Notes: generated by a model from the letters alone, not told the origin. A stretch of DNA of 64,000 bases from Colwellia sp. 1_MG-2023 (GCF_030546755.1 NZ_JAUOPE010000013.1:62001-126000); one strand, 5' to 3'; positions 43,596 through 57,734 are shown, counted from the first letter of the stretch. Numbers and translations are program-made.

Positions 43596-45092
43596 TTATT
43601 TTTTGCTGTGCTTTTCAAATCTTTTTTCCCAAAAATCAGCATTCTTGATCCCTAACGATTTAGGATCAAAAGTGAACTTACTCACACCTTCTTTTTGTTG
43701 TCGCTCATAATCTTTTAATGCTTTTATCGCAGGTTTTGACATAAAGAAAATGATAATAATACCAATGATATTTAACCACGCCATTATACCAACACCTACA
43801 TCACCCATGCCCCAAGCAGCACTTGGCTCTGCAACCGTTCCGTAAAATACAGCGCCCATGATTAATAGTTTTAATAAAAATCTTAACACTGGAAATTTTA
43901 TCGTACGGTTAATATAAGAGACATTATTTTCAGCGATAAAGTAATAAGCTAAAACCGTAGTGAATGCGAAAAAGAATAACGCTAATGCGATAAATGGTTT
44001 ACCGACACCGGTTAACACACTATCTACAGCAATTTGTGTAAATCCTGGGCCATTGATAACAACATTTTCAGCCACATTTTGTACAACAAATGCAGTTGCG
44101 CCTTCAGGCATGACATTGTATGACTGCGTAATTAAAATCATAAATGCAGTGGCCGAACAAACAAATAACGTATCAATGTAAACAGAAAAGGATTGAACTA
44201 AGCCTTGTTGAGCAGGATGTTCAACTTCTGCCGCCGCCGCCGCATGTGGTCCTGTTCCTTGACCTGCTTCATTAGAATAAACACCACGTTTTACACCCCA
44301 ACCAATAGCAGCACCAAAGCCAGCCATTGGCGTGAATGCATCAGTAAAAATCAATGAAACAATACCTGGTAACTTATCAATATTTAACGCAATAATTGCA
44401 CAAGCAATAATGATATAGGCAAGTGCCATAAACGGCACAACAACTTGAGTAAAGCTAGCAATTCGCTTAACCCCACCAAAGATAATAAAACCAAGCATTA
44501 ATACAATAAAAACAGCCGCATAAACTTTAGTTAATGGCAGTTCACCGATTACTGAGTTGACCGTACCACCTTGGCCAAATACATTCACTAATGCATCACC
44601 AATCCCATTAGATTGCACAACGGGAAGTAATAAACCACAAGCTAAAATAGTGGCCAAAGCGAACGTCCATGCGTACCATTTTTGCCCCATAGCTTTTTCA
44701 ATATAGTAAGCTGGACCACCTCGGTATACGCCGTCTTCTTCTTCTTTATAAATTTGAGCGTTTGTAGATTCAATATAAGCCGTTGCTGCACCTAAAAAGG
44801 CCACAACCCACATCCAAAATACCGCACCTGGACCACCAAAACCAATAGCTGCAGCTACTCCAGCAATATTACCTGTACCAACCCGTCCTGAAAGAGAAAC
44901 GGCAAGTGCTTGGAAAGATGAAATGCCTTTCTCAGAACTTTTACCTGACATTAACAGGCGCCACATCTCTCTAAAATGACGGATTTGCGTAAAGCGTGTC
45001 GCAATGGAGAAAAATATCCCTGCACCTAAACAAAGGTATATAAGATACGAACTCCAAATGTAACCATTGAGCGTATTAACTAAATCTTGCAC
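43596..45092 (-). CDS. Sodium:alanine symporter (AGCS family)
   Basis: This inner-membrane importer takes up alanine or glycine with Na+. The 498-residue protein has about 11 membrane helices. AGCS motifs are RVGTGNIAGVAAAIGFGGPG, GGPAYYIEKAMG and SNEAGQGTGPHAAAAAEVEHP. The start is GTG 45092, with AGGAG 6 nt upstream. Its neighbours are unrelated. Alanine uptake would suit the alanine dehydrogenase at 54 kb, but they are not linked. Confidence 0.94.
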   Translation of the reverse strand: MQDLVNTLNGYIWSSYLIYLCLGAGIFFSIATRFTQIRHFREMWRLLMSGKSSEKGISSFQALAVSLSGRVGTGNIAGVAAAIGFGGPGAVFWMWVVAFLGAATAYIESTNAQIYKEEEDGVYRGGPAYYIEKAMGQKWYAWTFALATILACGLLLPVVQSNGIGDALVNVFGQGGTVNSVIGELPLTKVYAAVFIVLMLGFIIFGGVKRIASFTQVVVPFMALAYIIIACAIIALNIDKLPGIVSLIFTDAFTPMAGFGAAIGWGVKRGVYSNEAGQGTGPHAAAAAEVEHPAQQGLVQSFSVYIDTLFVCSATAFMILITQSYNVMPEGATAFVVQNVAENVVINGPGFTQIAVDSVLTGVGKPFIALALFFFAFTTVLAYYFIAENNVSYINRTIKFPVLRFLLKLLIMGAVFYGTVAEPSAAWGMGDVGVGIMAWLNIIGIIIIFFMSKPAIKALKDYERQQKEGVSKFTFDPKSLGIKNADFWEKRFEKHSKK

Positions 45093-45147
45093 TATTAACT
45101 CCTGAAATTATTATAATTATTTTATATCTATTTAATTTATTATCGGA

Positions 45148-46275
45148 TTATCGTAACTCATCCACGATATGATAAATAGCCGTTAAAACATCACGACCAA
45201 ATAAACTACTGCGATTATCAGACCAACCTACACTATGATCAGGCAGTAAGTCATTGTCTTTAAATGGCATTTCGATAGTATATGATAAACATTTAAACTG
45301 TTCTCCTACCCAGGTTGCGCCTAGCGTTAGATTCGCTTGACCAGCTTCATCTTTATCATAACCAAAGTCGTCTTGAAATTCTGGCGTTATCGCTAATAAA
45401 ATATCTTTAAATGACTCTTCCAATGATTGATGACGTTCATCATAAGAGGGAATACCTTCACAACCGGCTACAAAGTTATACGGCAGCGCTTCATCACCAT
45501 GGATATCAAGAAACATATCAACGCCAGTTTCTAGCATTTTATTCCGCACAAGATAAACTTCAGGACTTTTTTCCATACTAGGGGTTGCCCATTCACGATT
45601 TAAATTAGCCCCCGCCGCATTGGTTCTTAAGTTTCCTCTCACTGAACCATCGGGATTCATATTAGGTACTAAATAAAATACCGCTTTATTTAGTAATGCA
45701 CGGGCAACGCCATCATCTTCATCAAGTAGCCTGTCGATAAAGCCTTCCATAAACCATTCGGCCATGGTCTCACCAGGATGTTGACGCGCAGTTAGCCAAA
45801 TAACTTTTTTATTGTCGCCTTCTTCACCCACTTTTAAGACAGAGATATCTCGGCCATCAATTGTTTGGCCTAACACTTGTAATTGACAATCAATATCTAA
45901 TTGAGCCTGATGTAATAAATCTTGATGACGCTCATAACTGTAAGGGGTGAAGTAAGCAAAATAGACACTGTCGTGATCAGGTGTGAAAGTAATCGTGAGG
46001 TTTTGACCATCAAATTCAGTTGGAACTCTAAACCAGTGTTCCCTATCGTATGAAGCAAGCGCTTGGTAATTTTCCCAACCATCAACAAAAGCAGATTTAC
46101 CGGCATTTCTTATCGTCATAATATGTTCTGCACGAACATTATTATTTAACTTAAAGTGAAACCATTGGAAAAAGTCAGATTGATTGTCTTTATTTATTTC
46201 TAAAATAATATTATTGGGAGTGTCAGCTGCTATAACGTTAATGTTGCCGCTATCAAATTGAGCAGAAATTTGCAT
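45148..46275 (-). CDS. M14-family zinc carboxypeptidase (cytosolic carboxypeptidase-like)
   Basis: This is a predicted metallocarboxypeptidase. It has an N-terminal beta-sandwich domain (about 1-120) typical of the CCP/AGBL-like M14 subfamily. The catalytic domain follows with zinc ligands in ARQHPGETMAEWFMEGF (HxxE) and LDIHGDEALPYNF (His), and the catalytic Glu in SYTIEMPFKDN. NPDGSVRGNLRTNAAGANLNREW provides the substrate-binding residues. There is no signal peptide from ATG 46275 (MQISAQFDSG), so it is cytoplasmic; a longer in-frame start at 46320 is less likely. The substrate is unknown. Confidence 0.87.
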   Translation of the reverse strand: MQISAQFDSGNINVIAADTPNNIILEINKDNQSDFFQWFHFKLNNNVRAEHIMTIRNAGKSAFVDGWENYQALASYDREHWFRVPTEFDGQNLTITFTPDHDSVYFAYFTPYSYERHQDLLHQAQLDIDCQLQVLGQTIDGRDISVLKVGEEGDNKKVIWLTARQHPGETMAEWFMEGFIDRLLDEDDGVARALLNKAVFYLVPNMNPDGSVRGNLRTNAAGANLNREWATPSMEKSPEVYLVRNKMLETGVDMFLDIHGDEALPYNFVAGCEGIPSYDERHQSLEESFKDILLAITPEFQDDFGYDKDEAGQANLTLGATWVGEQFKCLSYTIEMPFKDNDLLPDHSVGWSDNRSSLFGRDVLTAIYHIVDELR

Positions 46276-46341
46276 AGGATAAGTTCTATTTTTATAATTT
46301 GAAAGTCCTAGTGTACACAATCAGGTAAAAGATCAGAAGTA

Positions 46342-46839
46342 CTAAAATGATCTAAAATAAAGACCTATCTCCGTTGAATATCCGATAGATTTTGAAATAA
46401 CTGTATTATCTTCATCAATCACATAATAACTTGGATAACCAGGCACTTTATATGCTTGTTTGATACTTTCATTACCAATGGCAATTGGAAAGGTTAACTG
46501 ATGTTGGCTGACAAATGCTTCAATTTCTTTAACATCAACATAATCTAAAGCGACAGCAATGACATTAATGGTTTCATTTTTTTCATAAAGTGCTTGCAAG
46601 TTATCGATACTGGCATGGCAAATACTACACCAAGGAGCGAAAAAATAGATAACAGTTTTGCTATTAGGCGTTAATGAAATAACCTCTCCCGTAATCGTTG
46701 GGACATTAAAATTTAACGCATTAAGGTTTTGTTGGGTATCAAGCATGCTTGATTCTTTGAACCATGTGAGCAATTGAAAAATAACAAAAAATATTGTTAT
46801 TTGAATAACTAAATTTTTCACCAAAATTAAACTCTTCAA
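46342..46839 (-). CDS. Membrane-anchored thioredoxin-like (TlpA/ResA) protein
   Basis: The 165-residue protein has an N-terminal hydrophobic anchor (about residues 8-25). It also has a periplasm-facing thioredoxin fold with the redox motif WCSIC in IYFFAPWCSICHASI (about residues 65-79) and the cis-proline region VPGYPSYYVID. It resembles TlpA/ResA/SoxW-type disulfide reductases. The partner protein is not evident from neighbours. Confidence 0.85.
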   Translation of the reverse strand: MKSLILVKNLVIQITIFFVIFQLLTWFKESSMLDTQQNLNALNFNVPTITGEVISLTPNSKTVIYFFAPWCSICHASIDNLQALYEKNETINVIAVALDYVDVKEIEAFVSQHQLTFPIAIGNESIKQAYKVPGYPSYYVIDEDNTVISKSIGYSTEIGLYFRSF

Positions 46840-46960
46840 AATACAAGCTAGTCTTCATTAAGACCTAACTTGACGATAAATAATTCGTGGATAGGATAAA
46901 TTTTTTAACTCAACGAATTTAAATGACAAAATAACTTCGAAAATGAAATACATAAAAAAT

Positions 46961-46987
46961 AAAAATCCGACATAACGTCGGATTTTT
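46961..46987 (-). terminator. Intrinsic terminator after serS
   Basis: AAAAATCCGAC (46961-46971) and its perfect complement (46977-46987) enclose a 5-nt loop, with T/A runs on both sides. It ends the lrp-to-serS gene series. Confidence 0.88.
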
Positions 46988-47011
46988 TAGTGTAACGAAC
47001 CATCAGTTTAC

Positions 47012-48298
<1,287 letters not shown>

Positions 48299-48316
48299 TC
48301 ACGTCTGAATGTAAGT

Positions 48317-48718
48317 TTATTTATTAAAAAAAGTTACCAAATAAATGCCAATACCCGCTGCAAATATACATAAGCTTACATTGAGTAGCACATTTATCAT
48401 GGCTTTAAATAGTTCACCTTGCTGCATTAATAATAATGTATCAAGGGAGAAGGTTGAAAAGGTGGTAAATGCCCCTAAAAAACCAATGCCTATTAATGTT
48501 CGGTAGATGCTAACTTCAATAACACCTTGTTCAATGAGTCCGTATAACGTCCCCATTATTAATGAGCCGGAAATATTAACCGCCAGCGTCGCAAAAGGGA
48601 ATCCTTTTCCGAGCCAATTTAATAATAATTGTGAAATATAGAAACGTAAACTTGCACCACCTGCTCCACCGAGGGCAACAAAAGCATATAAAGTGAAGTT
48701 ACTTACCGAATTAGTCAT
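48317..48718 (-). CDS. crcB: Fluoride ion transporter CrcB (Fluc)
   Basis: This small dual-topology membrane channel expels fluoride. The 133-residue protein has four helices and the family motifs [12 protein letters not shown] (residues 17-28), [17 protein letters not shown] and [16 protein letters not shown], the last bearing the Phe-box and central Na+ site. It overlaps the rarA 3' end by 8 bp. No fluoride riboswitch is visible, which fits its internal operon position. Confidence 0.95.
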   Translation of the reverse strand: MTNSVSNFTLYAFVALGGAGGASLRFYISQLLLNWLGKGFPFATLAVNISGSLIMGTLYGLIEQGVIEVSIYRTLIGIGFLGAFTTFSTFSLDTLLLMQQGELFKAMINVLLNVSLCIFAAGIGIYLVTFFNK

Positions 48719-50066
48719 AACGTTTATCTTGTGATTGTTGATCTAATTGTTTTAAAAAGGCCAGTTTTTCTTTTAATTGTTTTTCAAGACCTCGATCACT
48801 CGGTTGATAAAAACTTGTATGAGCCAGTGATTCAGGAAAATAATTTTCACCTGCTGCATAGGCATTGGCTTCGTTATGCGCATAACGATATTCAGCGCCA
48901 TGACCTAAAGCTTCTGTAATTGAGCTGGTGGCATTTTTTAAATGTAAAGGCACATCAAGATTTGCCGTTTCTTTAGCTAAGACCATCGATTGTTTAAATG
49001 CTTGATAAACCGCGTTACTTTTGGGCGCTAATGCCATATAGACCGTAGCTTGTGCAATGGCTCTTTCCCCTTCGCTTGGCCCTACTCGTTGAAAAGTATC
49101 CCATGCATTAATGGCTAATTGCATTGCTCGAGGATCGGCATTACCAATATCTTCACTCGCTATCGCCAATAAGCGCCTTGCTACATATAGCGCATCACCA
49201 CCGCCTGTTAAAATTCGTGCATACCAATAAAGTGCAGCATCAGGATCTGAGCCTCTCACTGATTTATGAAAAGCGCTGATCATATCATAAAAAGCATCAC
49301 CACCTTTATCGTATAGAGCAATTTTATTACCCGCGACTTGTTTGATTTGTTCTCGAGCTATCACAATTTCATGATTAACAACATCAACTAAATCAAGACA
49401 ATTTTCCAATAAATTAAGTAACCTTCTTGCATCACCATCTGCTAATTTAATGAGTTGTTTATCAGCATTATCTTTAAAGGTAATAGTCAGTTGTTGCGTT
49501 TGCGTTAAATAATGTAGACCATTAGCTAACACAGTTTCTAAATCAGATTCAGTTAATTTTTTTAGCGTATAAACACGAGTTCTAGAAAGAATCGCTTGGT
49601 TAAGTTCAAACGCAGGATTTTCAGTTGTTGCTCCGATAAATATTATCGTACCGTCTTCAATATGAGGTAAAAATGCATCTTGTTGACTTTTGTTAAATCG
49701 GTGAACCTCATCAACAAAAAGAACAGTACGCTTTTGTTGATGAATAGCCCTTTCCTTAGCGCTGCTGATTGCTTCTCTAATGTCTTTTATGCCAGAAGTT
49801 ACCGCAGAAACCCGAGCAATTTCAGCATCAGCATGGCTAGCAATAATTTCAGCGAGGGTTGTTTTACCAGTTCCTGGTGGTCCCCAGAAGATCACCGAAT
49901 GACACTTTCCTTGCTCAATTGCTTTTTGTAAAGGCATACCCGCAGCTAATATATGTTGCTGGCCAACATAATCTTGTAGGGTTTTAGGTCTTAACTTTGC
50001 AGCAAGTGGTTGAAAGTCGATATTGTCAGCAAAAGTTAATGATAATTCACCGTTAGCGTTGGTCAT
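48711..50066 (-). CDS. rarA: Replication-associated recombination protein A (MgsA)
   Basis: This AAA+ clamp-loader-like ATPase acts at stalled replication forks. It has Walker A ([16 protein letters not shown]), Walker B ([16 protein letters not shown]), sensor 1 ([14 protein letters not shown]) and the C-terminal MgsA_C domain ([11 protein letters not shown]-like, then [20 protein letters not shown]). ATG 50066 ([12 protein letters not shown]) overlaps lolA by 14 bp and matches the usual N-terminus. A longer in-frame frame to 50114 is unlikely. Confidence 0.95.
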   Translation of the reverse strand: MTNANGELSLTFADNIDFQPLAAKLRPKTLQDYVGQQHILAAGMPLQKAIEQGKCHSVIFWGPPGTGKTTLAEIIASHADAEIARVSAVTSGIKDIREAISSAKERAIHQQKRTVLFVDEVHRFNKSQQDAFLPHIEDGTIIFIGATTENPAFELNQAILSRTRVYTLKKLTESDLETVLANGLHYLTQTQQLTITFKDNADKQLIKLADGDARRLLNLLENCLDLVDVVNHEIVIAREQIKQVAGNKIALYDKGGDAFYDMISAFHKSVRGSDPDAALYWYARILTGGGDALYVARRLLAIASEDIGNADPRAMQLAINAWDTFQRVGPSEGERAIAQATVYMALAPKSNAVYQAFKQSMVLAKETANLDVPLHLKNATSSITEALGHGAEYRYAHNEANAYAAGENYFPESLAHTSFYQPSDRGLEKQLKEKLAFLKQLDQQSQDKRYD

Positions 50067-50736
50067 CGAGATAAACGCCATCAGGTAAGTTAAATTGAAA
50101 TAAATTTGGCTCAATGGTTTGATTTATCGCCACCTCAGAGAGCTTAATAATACTAAGTTGTCCGGTTGAATCAACAATACTAAAGCTTTTTAACATGGTA
50201 CTATCTGGAAAAAAGTTAAGCTCTAGTGTTTTAACGCGACTATTAAGGTCATTAGCATGAATTAAAAAATCATCACTATCAGTTTGGCTAACACTATATT
50301 GTTGCCACAACGATTCATCCGTAGATGTTAATAATAAAATCGGGGTATTTACCACGGATGTATCAACTCGGTAGGCCGTTGCTTGTTCAATAAAAGGGTC
50401 GAAAAACCATAAAGTGTCGCCATCAGAAACTATCACTGATTCTTCAGGTTGTTGGGTTTGCCAATAAAGTAAATTTGGTTTTTTAACCGCAAGTTTGCCT
50501 TGGCCTTCTTGTAAAATATTATTTTCTTCATCAATCACTTGTTGTGAAAAATCTGCGGAAAAATGATTAAATCCTGATAGGCGGTCCATTAACGCTTGTT
50601 TTGTCACTGAGAATTGTTGCGTGTCTTTGCTTGCCATTTCTTGAGTAGGTTCATCGGCATAACTTGTTACAGTCAATAGCATTATCGAGGCGCAAAATAA
50701 ATAAGACGATAAGTGTTGTTTAATAGTGTTTTTCAT
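50053..50736 (-). CDS. lolA: Outer-membrane lipoprotein carrier protein
   Basis: This periplasmic chaperone ferries lipoproteins from LolCDE to LolB. The 227-residue precursor has a signal peptide (1-27, cleavage near SYA-DE). The LolA pattern follows with [52 protein letters not shown] and the C-terminal [16 protein letters not shown]. It begins 4 nt after ftsK and overlaps rarA. Confidence 0.94.
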   Translation of the reverse strand: MKNTIKQHLSSYLFCASIMLLTVTSYADEPTQEMASKDTQQFSVTKQALMDRLSGFNHFSADFSQQVIDEENNILQEGQGKLAVKKPNLLYWQTQQPEESVIVSDGDTLWFFDPFIEQATAYRVDTSVVNTPILLLTSTDESLWQQYSVSQTDSDDFLIHANDLNSRVKTLELNFFPDSTMLKSFSIVDSTGQLSIIKLSEVAINQTIEPNLFQFNLPDGVYLDDQR

Positions 50737-50740
50737 AAAT

Positions 50741-53344
50741 TTAGTCTCTCACTGGTGGTGGAGCTAACACTTCGCGAGCACCATTATGACCAGGAGTACT
50801 AACGACTCCTTGCGATTCCATATCTTCTACGATTCGAGCGGCGCGGTTGTACCCTATACGAAATTTTCGTTGGACACTTGAAATAGAGACACGTCGACTA
50901 GTGGTCACAAACTCTACCGCTTCATCATAAAGCGCATCAAGTTCAGCATTTTCATCTGCTTCCGCCTGCTCACCAGGTAAAAGTATCTCGTTATCAGTAT
51001 CGCCAGTTAGAATGTCTTCCACATAAGCCGGTTCACCACGAGACTTCCAGTCATTGACAACAGCATGTACTTCATCATCATTAACAAAAGCACCGTGAAC
51101 ACGAACAGAGACGGCCTCGCCAGGCGGTAGATAAAACATATCCCCCATGCCTAGTAATTGTTCAGCGCCTTGTTGATCAAGAATAATACGAGACTCCATT
51201 CTTGATTGCACACGTAACGCCATACGCGTAGGAATATTAGCTTTTATCAATCCGGTAATAACATCAGCTGAAGGGCGTTGAGTGGCTAAAATTAGATGCA
51301 TACCAGCCGCACGCGCTTTTTGAGCAATTCGAGCAATGAGCTCTTCAACTTTTTTTCCTGCTACCATCATCATATCGGCAAATTCGTCCACTAAAATAAC
51401 GATAGCTGGCAGTTTTTCTAATAACGGAGGCGTTTGACTAAAGGCATCACTTGGTTGCCACAAGGGGTCAATTAACGGCTCACCGGCTTCTTGAGCTTTT
51501 ACTACTTTCTCATTAAAACCTTTTAAATTTCTCACACCTAATGCAGACATTAGTTTATAACGACGTTCCATTTCCCCAACACACCACCGAAGTGCATTCG
51601 CGGCTTCTTTCATGTCTGTTACCACTTCAGAAAGTAAGTGCGGAATACCGTTATAAACAGACAATTCAACTTGCTTAGGGTCGATCATGATCATGCGCAC
51701 TTCTTCTGGCGACGACTTATATAAAATACTCACTATCATAGTATTTACCGCAACAGATTTACCTGAGCCGGTAGTACCTGCGACCAATAAATGTGGCATT
51801 TTCGCTAAATCGGCAACGACAGGTTTACCAGAGATATCACTACCTATTGCCATTGCAAGGTTTGAAGAAGAATCAGAAAACTTTTTATCGGAAATAACAT
51901 CGGCAAAAAATACCGTTTCCCTGAATTTGTTGGGTAATTCAATGCCAATAACCGATTTCCCTTCAATGACCTCCACGACACGAACACTTTTAGCCGATAA
52001 TGAACGGGCAATATCTTGTGACAAACCACTGACTTTGCTGGCTTTAATACCAGGCGCTAAATCTAATTCAAAACGGGTAATTACAGGGCCTGGGAAAACA
52101 CCGACGACTTCAGCTTTCACGCCAAATTCTAATAGTTTTTCTTCGACTAATCGGCTTATTTGCTCTAGTTCAACCGGATCTATCGGATTATCAGAACGAT
52201 TAGGGCGATCTAATAGCTCTAATGACGGCAATCCTTGAGGTATTTCGCTTTTTGCTTTGCTTACTTTAGCAGCAGGTTCGTCAACAATAATTGGCTCTTC
52301 AGCTTCAAATGCCGCATTAATTTCATCTTCACTTACATGTTCTTGTACATTAATAGCTAATGGCTCTCCCATTAAATCATCAATATCAACAAAGTGTTCA
52401 ATCTCATCATCAAGTTTAAACGGTAAATCATTTTTACTTTCGGCAAAGGCTTCACTTGAATTATCGGCGGTTATCGTGTTTAAGTCCGTTTGATAAGAGG
52501 CGGATTGATGTTGATTATCTTGTTCAGTATGAAAAGTGTCATGGTTTATCGAATCTTGCTGGATTTCTTTTTCAGGTTCTTTCGATGAAATTTGCTGAGC
52601 TTTTTTCGCAGATTGTTTTAATTGGCTTTCATCTTCAGTGGTTAGCTGAGTGCCAAATTTGTCTTTTAATAACGTTGGTAACTTTGTTAAGACAAAAGCG
52701 GCTTTGATTGTTTGAGCGCCAATATAGTCGATCATTTTTAATAGCGACAAACCGGTTAATAAGACAAAACCAGTCCCTATAAACATTAAAAATAGTAATG
52801 TGCTTCCGACAAAGGAAAAGTATGGAATAAGACCATTACTCAAAATATCGCCTAATATCCCTCCGGCTGAAAAATAAAACACGTCATCAAAATTCATGCT
52901 AGCAATTGCGGTGATGCCTATATAGAACATAATAAAGCCAATAAATTTTAGGCCTAGCGTTAAATAATCGAGCTGAATCAAGCGATGATATTTTTGGAAC
53001 AAAACCCAACCGGTTAAGGCAATCACAAAAGGTAGGCTATAAGCGATAAGACCAAATAAGTTGAGGAGTAAATCAGACAGATATGCGCCAACTGCCCCGC
53101 CTAAATTACGAATAGGGGTTTGATAGCCAGTTTGAGACCAACCGGGATCGGCTGGGTCAAAACTAAATAAAGCCATCATAATATACATGGCCAAAACACA
53201 AGAAACTAAAAGCCCTGCTTCTAATAACCGTTGTACACCGTTTAATTTTGAAGATTCTACAGACAAATTACACGCCAAAAATTCTATTGTTGTTATATAC
53301 AGTAAAGTACCAAAATATTGTAATGAGTTAAACGCTTTAATCAA
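50741..53344 (-). CDS. ftsK: DNA translocase FtsK
   Basis: This septal DNA pump coordinates chromosome segregation with division. The 867-residue protein has four N-terminal membrane helices (about 35-205) and a shortened acidic/Gln-rich linker (about 225-385). The RecA-like motor has Walker [21 protein letters not shown] and Walker [18 protein letters not shown]-terminal gamma winged helix ([20 protein letters not shown]) recognises KOPS. It is much shorter than the 1329-residue E. coli protein because the linker is short. The start is uncertain: TTG 53344 is the longest, and TTG 53266 would give a more usual N-terminus. Confidence 0.95.
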   Translation of the reverse strand: MIKAFNSLQYFGTLLYITTIEFLACNLSVESSKLNGVQRLLEAGLLVSCVLAMYIMMALFSFDPADPGWSQTGYQTPIRNLGGAVGAYLSDLLLNLFGLIAYSLPFVIALTGWVLFQKYHRLIQLDYLTLGLKFIGFIMFYIGITAIASMNFDDVFYFSAGGILGDILSNGLIPYFSFVGSTLLFLMFIGTGFVLLTGLSLLKMIDYIGAQTIKAAFVLTKLPTLLKDKFGTQLTTEDESQLKQSAKKAQQISSKEPEKEIQQDSINHDTFHTEQDNQHQSASYQTDLNTITADNSSEAFAESKNDLPFKLDDEIEHFVDIDDLMGEPLAINVQEHVSEDEINAAFEAEEPIIVDEPAAKVSKAKSEIPQGLPSLELLDRPNRSDNPIDPVELEQISRLVEEKLLEFGVKAEVVGVFPGPVITRFELDLAPGIKASKVSGLSQDIARSLSAKSVRVVEVIEGKSVIGIELPNKFRETVFFADVISDKKFSDSSSNLAMAIGSDISGKPVVADLAKMPHLLVAGTTGSGKSVAVNTMIVSILYKSSPEEVRMIMIDPKQVELSVYNGIPHLLSEVVTDMKEAANALRWCVGEMERRYKLMSALGVRNLKGFNEKVVKAQEAGEPLIDPLWQPSDAFSQTPPLLEKLPAIVILVDEFADMMMVAGKKVEELIARIAQKARAAGMHLILATQRPSADVITGLIKANIPTRMALRVQSRMESRIILDQQGAEQLLGMGDMFYLPPGEAVSVRVHGAFVNDDEVHAVVNDWKSRGEPAYVEDILTGDTDNEILLPGEQAEADENAELDALYDEAVEFVTTSRRVSISSVQRKFRIGYNRAARIVEDMESQGVVSTPGHNGAREVLAPPPVRD

Positions 53345-53367
53345 TAGCTAAGGCGTTTTAATCAAGT

Positions 53368-53886
53368 TTATCGTTGAATCGGTAAAAAATTAGTCGATTT
53401 TACTTCTTCCATCACTACATAAGTACGACTTTCACTTACCGCTGGTAACCTTAATAATGTATCTCCAAGCAATTGTCGATAAGCTGCCATATCCGCCACG
53501 CGGGTTTTTAATAAAAAATCAAAATCACCTGAAACCAAATGACATTCTTGGATCACATCTAAATCATCAACCGCTTTTGAAAAGTCATCAAATACATCAG
53601 GACTTGTTTTAGTTAATGTTATTTCAACAATCACTAATAAAGCAGCCTCTAATTTCTCGGGGTTTAAAATTGCTTGATAGCCTTTTATATAATTGTCATT
53701 TTCTAAGCGCTTTACTCTTTCTAAACAAGGTGTAGGACTAAGCCCTACTCTTTTAGACAATTCAACATTTGATAAACGGCCATTTTGCTGTAGTTCAAAT
53801 AAAATATTTTTATCGATACGGTCTAATTTTTTTTCACTAGATAAATTCACAATACAATACGCTGCAATATTAGTTGTTTTCAACAT
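53368..53886 (-). CDS. lrp: Leucine-responsive regulatory protein
   Basis: This global feast/famine regulator is near-identical in layout to E. coli Lrp. Its HTH is at RIDKNILFELQQNGRLSNVE then LSKRVGLSPTPCLERVKRL. A RAM ligand-binding domain follows (ECHLVSGDFDFLLKTRVADM, SRTYVVMEEVKSTN). AAGG lies 9 nt before ATG 53886, so the start is supported although it gives a slightly longer N-terminus than E. coli. It is divergent from ald, a likely target, across a 99-bp gap. Confidence 0.95.
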   Translation of the reverse strand: MLKTTNIAAYCIVNLSSEKKLDRIDKNILFELQQNGRLSNVELSKRVGLSPTPCLERVKRLENDNYIKGYQAILNPEKLEAALLVIVEITLTKTSPDVFDDFSKAVDDLDVIQECHLVSGDFDFLLKTRVADMAAYRQLLGDTLLRLPAVSESRTYVVMEEVKSTNFLPIQR

Positions 53887-53985
53887 TATATGCTGCCTTA
53901 ATAAAAATTACGACAGGTTAATCTGAAAAGTTAGTACTATACTAGTCGCAAATATTACAACAGTTTTATAATTAGAGAGATTAAT

Positions 53986-55107
53986 ATGATTATTGGTGTA
54001 CCAAAAGAAATTAAAAACCACGAATATCGTATCGGCTTAACTCCTGCTGGTGTTAAAGAGTTAGTTGTCAATGGCCATGATGTTATTGTTGAAAATAACG
54101 GTGGTGCTTCTATCGGTTTTGATAATGAACAATATATTGCTGCCGGCGCAACTATCATAGAGACGGCAGAAGAAATTTTTGCGACAGCAGAAATGATCAT
54201 TAAAGTAAAAGAGCCACAACCAAACGAATGTAAAATGCTTCGTCCTGGTCAAGTATTATTTACTTATTTACATTTAGCCCCTGATCCAAAACAAACTGAG
54301 TTATTAATTGCTTCTGGCGCAACTTGTATCGCTTATGAAACCGTCACATCTGCTGCGGGTGGTTTACCGTTGTTAGCCCCAATGTCAGAAGTTGCTGGCC
54401 GTATGTCTATTCAAGCCGGTGCTCATGCACTTGAAAAAGCACAAGGCGGCTTAGGTGCCCTTCTTGGTGGTGTACCAGGTGTTGCTCCAGCTAAAGTATT
54501 AGTTGTTGGTGGTGGTGTAGTTGGTACACAAGCAGCTCGTATGGCTGTTGGTATGGGTGCTGACGTTACTATTTTAGATCGCTCATTACCGCGTTTACGC
54601 CAATTAGACACAGAATTTGATGGTCGTTTAAAAACCGTATATTCAACTGCTGATGCTATGGATCAATTAATTGTCGATGCGGATTTAGTGATTGGTGCAG
54701 TACTGATCCCAGGCGCTGCGGCACCTAAATTAGTGACTCGTGATCATATCAAGTCAATGAAAAAAGGCGCTGTTGTTGTTGATGTTGCCATTGACCAAGG
54801 GGGTTGTTTTGCTACTTCTAAAGCGACGACTCATCAAGAACCGACCTATGTAGTAGATGATGTTGTACATTATTGTGTAGCAAACATGCCTGGCGGTGTC
54901 GCACGTACTTCAACCATGGCATTAACCAATGCGACGTTACCCTTTGCTGTAACCTTGGCTAATAAAGGCGCGAAACAAGCATTACTTGATGACGAACACT
55001 TAATGGCTGGTTTGAATGTCTTAGGTGGACAAATCACTTATAAGCCTGTCGCAGATGACTTAGGTTACACCTATGTAACACCAGTGGAAGCGTTAGCGGC
55101 TTTATAA
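53986..55107 (+). CDS. ald: Alanine dehydrogenase
   Basis: It reversibly deaminates alanine to pyruvate and ammonia with NAD. The 373-residue length and motifs are typical: [30 protein letters not shown]-type Lys region, a Rossmann motif [20 protein letters not shown] and the C-terminal VEALAAL. AGAGAG lies 6 nt before ATG. It is divergent from lrp, which commonly regulates alanine catabolism. Confidence 0.96.
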   Translation: MIIGVPKEIKNHEYRIGLTPAGVKELVVNGHDVIVENNGGASIGFDNEQYIAAGATIIETAEEIFATAEMIIKVKEPQPNECKMLRPGQVLFTYLHLAPDPKQTELLIASGATCIAYETVTSAAGGLPLLAPMSEVAGRMSIQAGAHALEKAQGGLGALLGGVPGVAPAKVLVVGGGVVGTQAARMAVGMGADVTILDRSLPRLRQLDTEFDGRLKTVYSTADAMDQLIVDADLVIGAVLIPGAAAPKLVTRDHIKSMKKGAVVVDVAIDQGGCFATSKATTHQEPTYVVDDVVHYCVANMPGGVARTSTMALTNATLPFAVTLANKGAKQALLDDEHLMAGLNVLGGQITYKPVADDLGYTYVTPVEALAAL

Positions 55108-55143
55108 ACGTTAATAGTATTTGATTTACTTATAGTAAATATC

Positions 55144-55175
55144 AGCTCCTAACGCTCGTGCGCTAGGAGCTTTTT
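55144..55175 (+). terminator. Intrinsic terminator after ald
   Basis: AGCTCCTAACGC (55144-55155) pairs with GCGCTAGGAGCT (55160-55171) with one mismatch, followed by a T tract. The rest of the 256-bp gap to trxB shows no other clear element. Confidence 0.85.
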
Positions 55176-55360
55176 ACTTTTAAGTAAAAATGCTGAATGG
55201 TATTGCTCAATAAATACACGAATATTTAACAACGCGTACAAGAATTATTGCACTTAGATACACTTAACGAATATTTATCTCGAAAAGTTATTGTACCTAC
55301 TTGTGATCTTCCCTTAATATCCCAATCATTAAGTTATTCAAATTTAAATTACTGGAGTAA

Positions 55361-56317
<957 letters not shown>

Positions 56318-56323
56318 TATAAT

Positions 56324-57040
56324 ATGACTCAGACTATCCCTTTTTTGTCACCGGATAGTCTGACTTTCCCTCCTGTTCACACAGCACTGCAAGAACCCAA
56401 TGGATTACTCGCCTTTGGTGGTGATTTAACTGAAAAACGTTTAGCTAAGGCTTATTCATTAGGCATATTTCCTTGGTTTAGTGAAGGTGAAGCCATTATG
56501 TGGTGGAGCCCTGATCCTCGTGGCGTTATTTATTGCAACGAAATAAAGATAAATAAAACTCTTAAAAAACAGCTTAAAAAGCAGAACGTTACGGTAACGC
56601 TTAATCACGCTTTTGAAGAAGTGATTGAACTTTGCGCTGATGCCCCTTTTCGCAAAGAAGGTACCTGGATTGTTGATGAAATGGTGGATGCCTATATCAA
56701 TATGCACCAACACGGCTTAGCCCATTCCATTGAAGTTTGGTCAGACACTCAATTAGTCGGTGGATTATACGGCGTTGCTATTAATGGTTACTTTTCTGGC
56801 GAATCAATGTTTTATAAACAGAGTAATGCGTCAAAAATCGCTTTGGTTTATTTAGTTAATTTGCTAAAGAGTGAAAACATTAAATTTCTTGATTGCCAGA
56901 TGCTAAATCCTTTCCTAGCTGATATGGGGTGTTACGAAATATCACGTGAGGCTTTTATTCATCAAAAAGCACAAGCCTTAAAAAAGCAATTACCGAGTGA
57001 TTTTTGGCAACCACGTCAACTATACTTAAACCATGAATGA
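56324..57040 (+). CDS. aat: Leucyl/phenylalanyl-tRNA--protein transferase
   Basis: It adds Leu or Phe to N-terminal Lys or Arg of proteins, creating N-degrons for ClpS-ClpAP. The 238-residue protein has [40 protein letters not shown] and [20 protein letters not shown], then [20 protein letters not shown]. It overlaps bpt by 8 bp. Confidence 0.96.
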   Translation: MTQTIPFLSPDSLTFPPVHTALQEPNGLLAFGGDLTEKRLAKAYSLGIFPWFSEGEAIMWWSPDPRGVIYCNEIKINKTLKKQLKKQNVTVTLNHAFEEVIELCADAPFRKEGTWIVDEMVDAYINMHQHGLAHSIEVWSDTQLVGGLYGVAINGYFSGESMFYKQSNASKIALVYLVNLLKSENIKFLDCQMLNPFLADMGCYEISREAFIHQKAQALKKQLPSDFWQPRQLYLNHE

Positions 57041-57734
57041 AAATTATCAATTAGGGATCAGCCAAACATTCCCTTGTAACTATTTACCTGATCAACAAGA
57101 ACGTTTATTGATCGCAGTTGATGAGCGCCTACAGGATGCCCAGCATTATGGCTGGTTAATGTCACAAGGATTTCGTCGAAGTGGCGAACAAATTTATCGA
57201 CCCCATTGTATTAATTGTCGAGCATGTCAATCTTTAAGAGTACTCGCCAATGAATTTGCCCCAACAAAAAGTCAAAAAAGGCTATTAAAGAAAAACCACA
57301 TATTAACGATCAAAGTTAATAATGAATTACAAGACAATTATTACCCTTTATATGAAAAATATATCAATGAAGTTCATAAAGACGGCGCCATGTACCCTGC
57401 TAATCACGCACAATATCAAAGTTTTTTAAGTGGCAAGCTAACCAAACAATTATTTTTAGAAATATGGCATGATGAAACACTGGTCAGTGTTGCGGTTACT
57501 GATGAACTAAGTAATGCATTATCAGCAGTATATACCTTTTATCATCCTGAATATCGAAAAAGCGGTATTGGCGCTTTCTCAATTATTCAACAGATAAAAT
57601 TGACAGCTAAATTAAACAAGGAATTTTTATATTTAGGTTATCAAATTGATGATTGTCAAAAGATGAATTATAAGAATCGGTATTATCCTCATCAACTTTT
57701 GAAAGAAAATAGCTGGATAACCGTAAATAAATAA
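57033..57734 (+). CDS. bpt: Aspartate/glutamate leucyltransferase (arginyltransferase-like)
   Basis: It transfers Leu to N-terminal Asp or Glu, a second entry to the N-degron pathway that E. coli lacks. The 233-residue protein has the ATE-type N-terminal Cys motif in [16 protein letters not shown] and the family pattern [10 protein letters not shown]. The C-terminal part has [20 protein letters not shown] then [20 protein letters not shown]. It overlaps aat, so the two transferases are co-produced. Confidence 0.94.
   Translation: MNENYQLGISQTFPCNYLPDQQERLLIAVDERLQDAQHYGWLMSQGFRRSGEQIYRPHCINCRACQSLRVLANEFAPTKSQKRLLKKNHILTIKVNNELQDNYYPLYEKYINEVHKDGAMYPANHAQYQSFLSGKLTKQLFLEIWHDETLVSVAVTDELSNALSAVYTFYHPEYRKSGIGAFSIIQQIKLTAKLNKEFLYLGYQIDDCQKMNYKNRYYPHQLLKENSWITVNK

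Noticed and set aside
48719-50066. Fluoride riboswitch for crcB
   Set aside because: crcB starts inside the rarA 3' end, leaving no leader, and no riboswitch-like structure was recognised.
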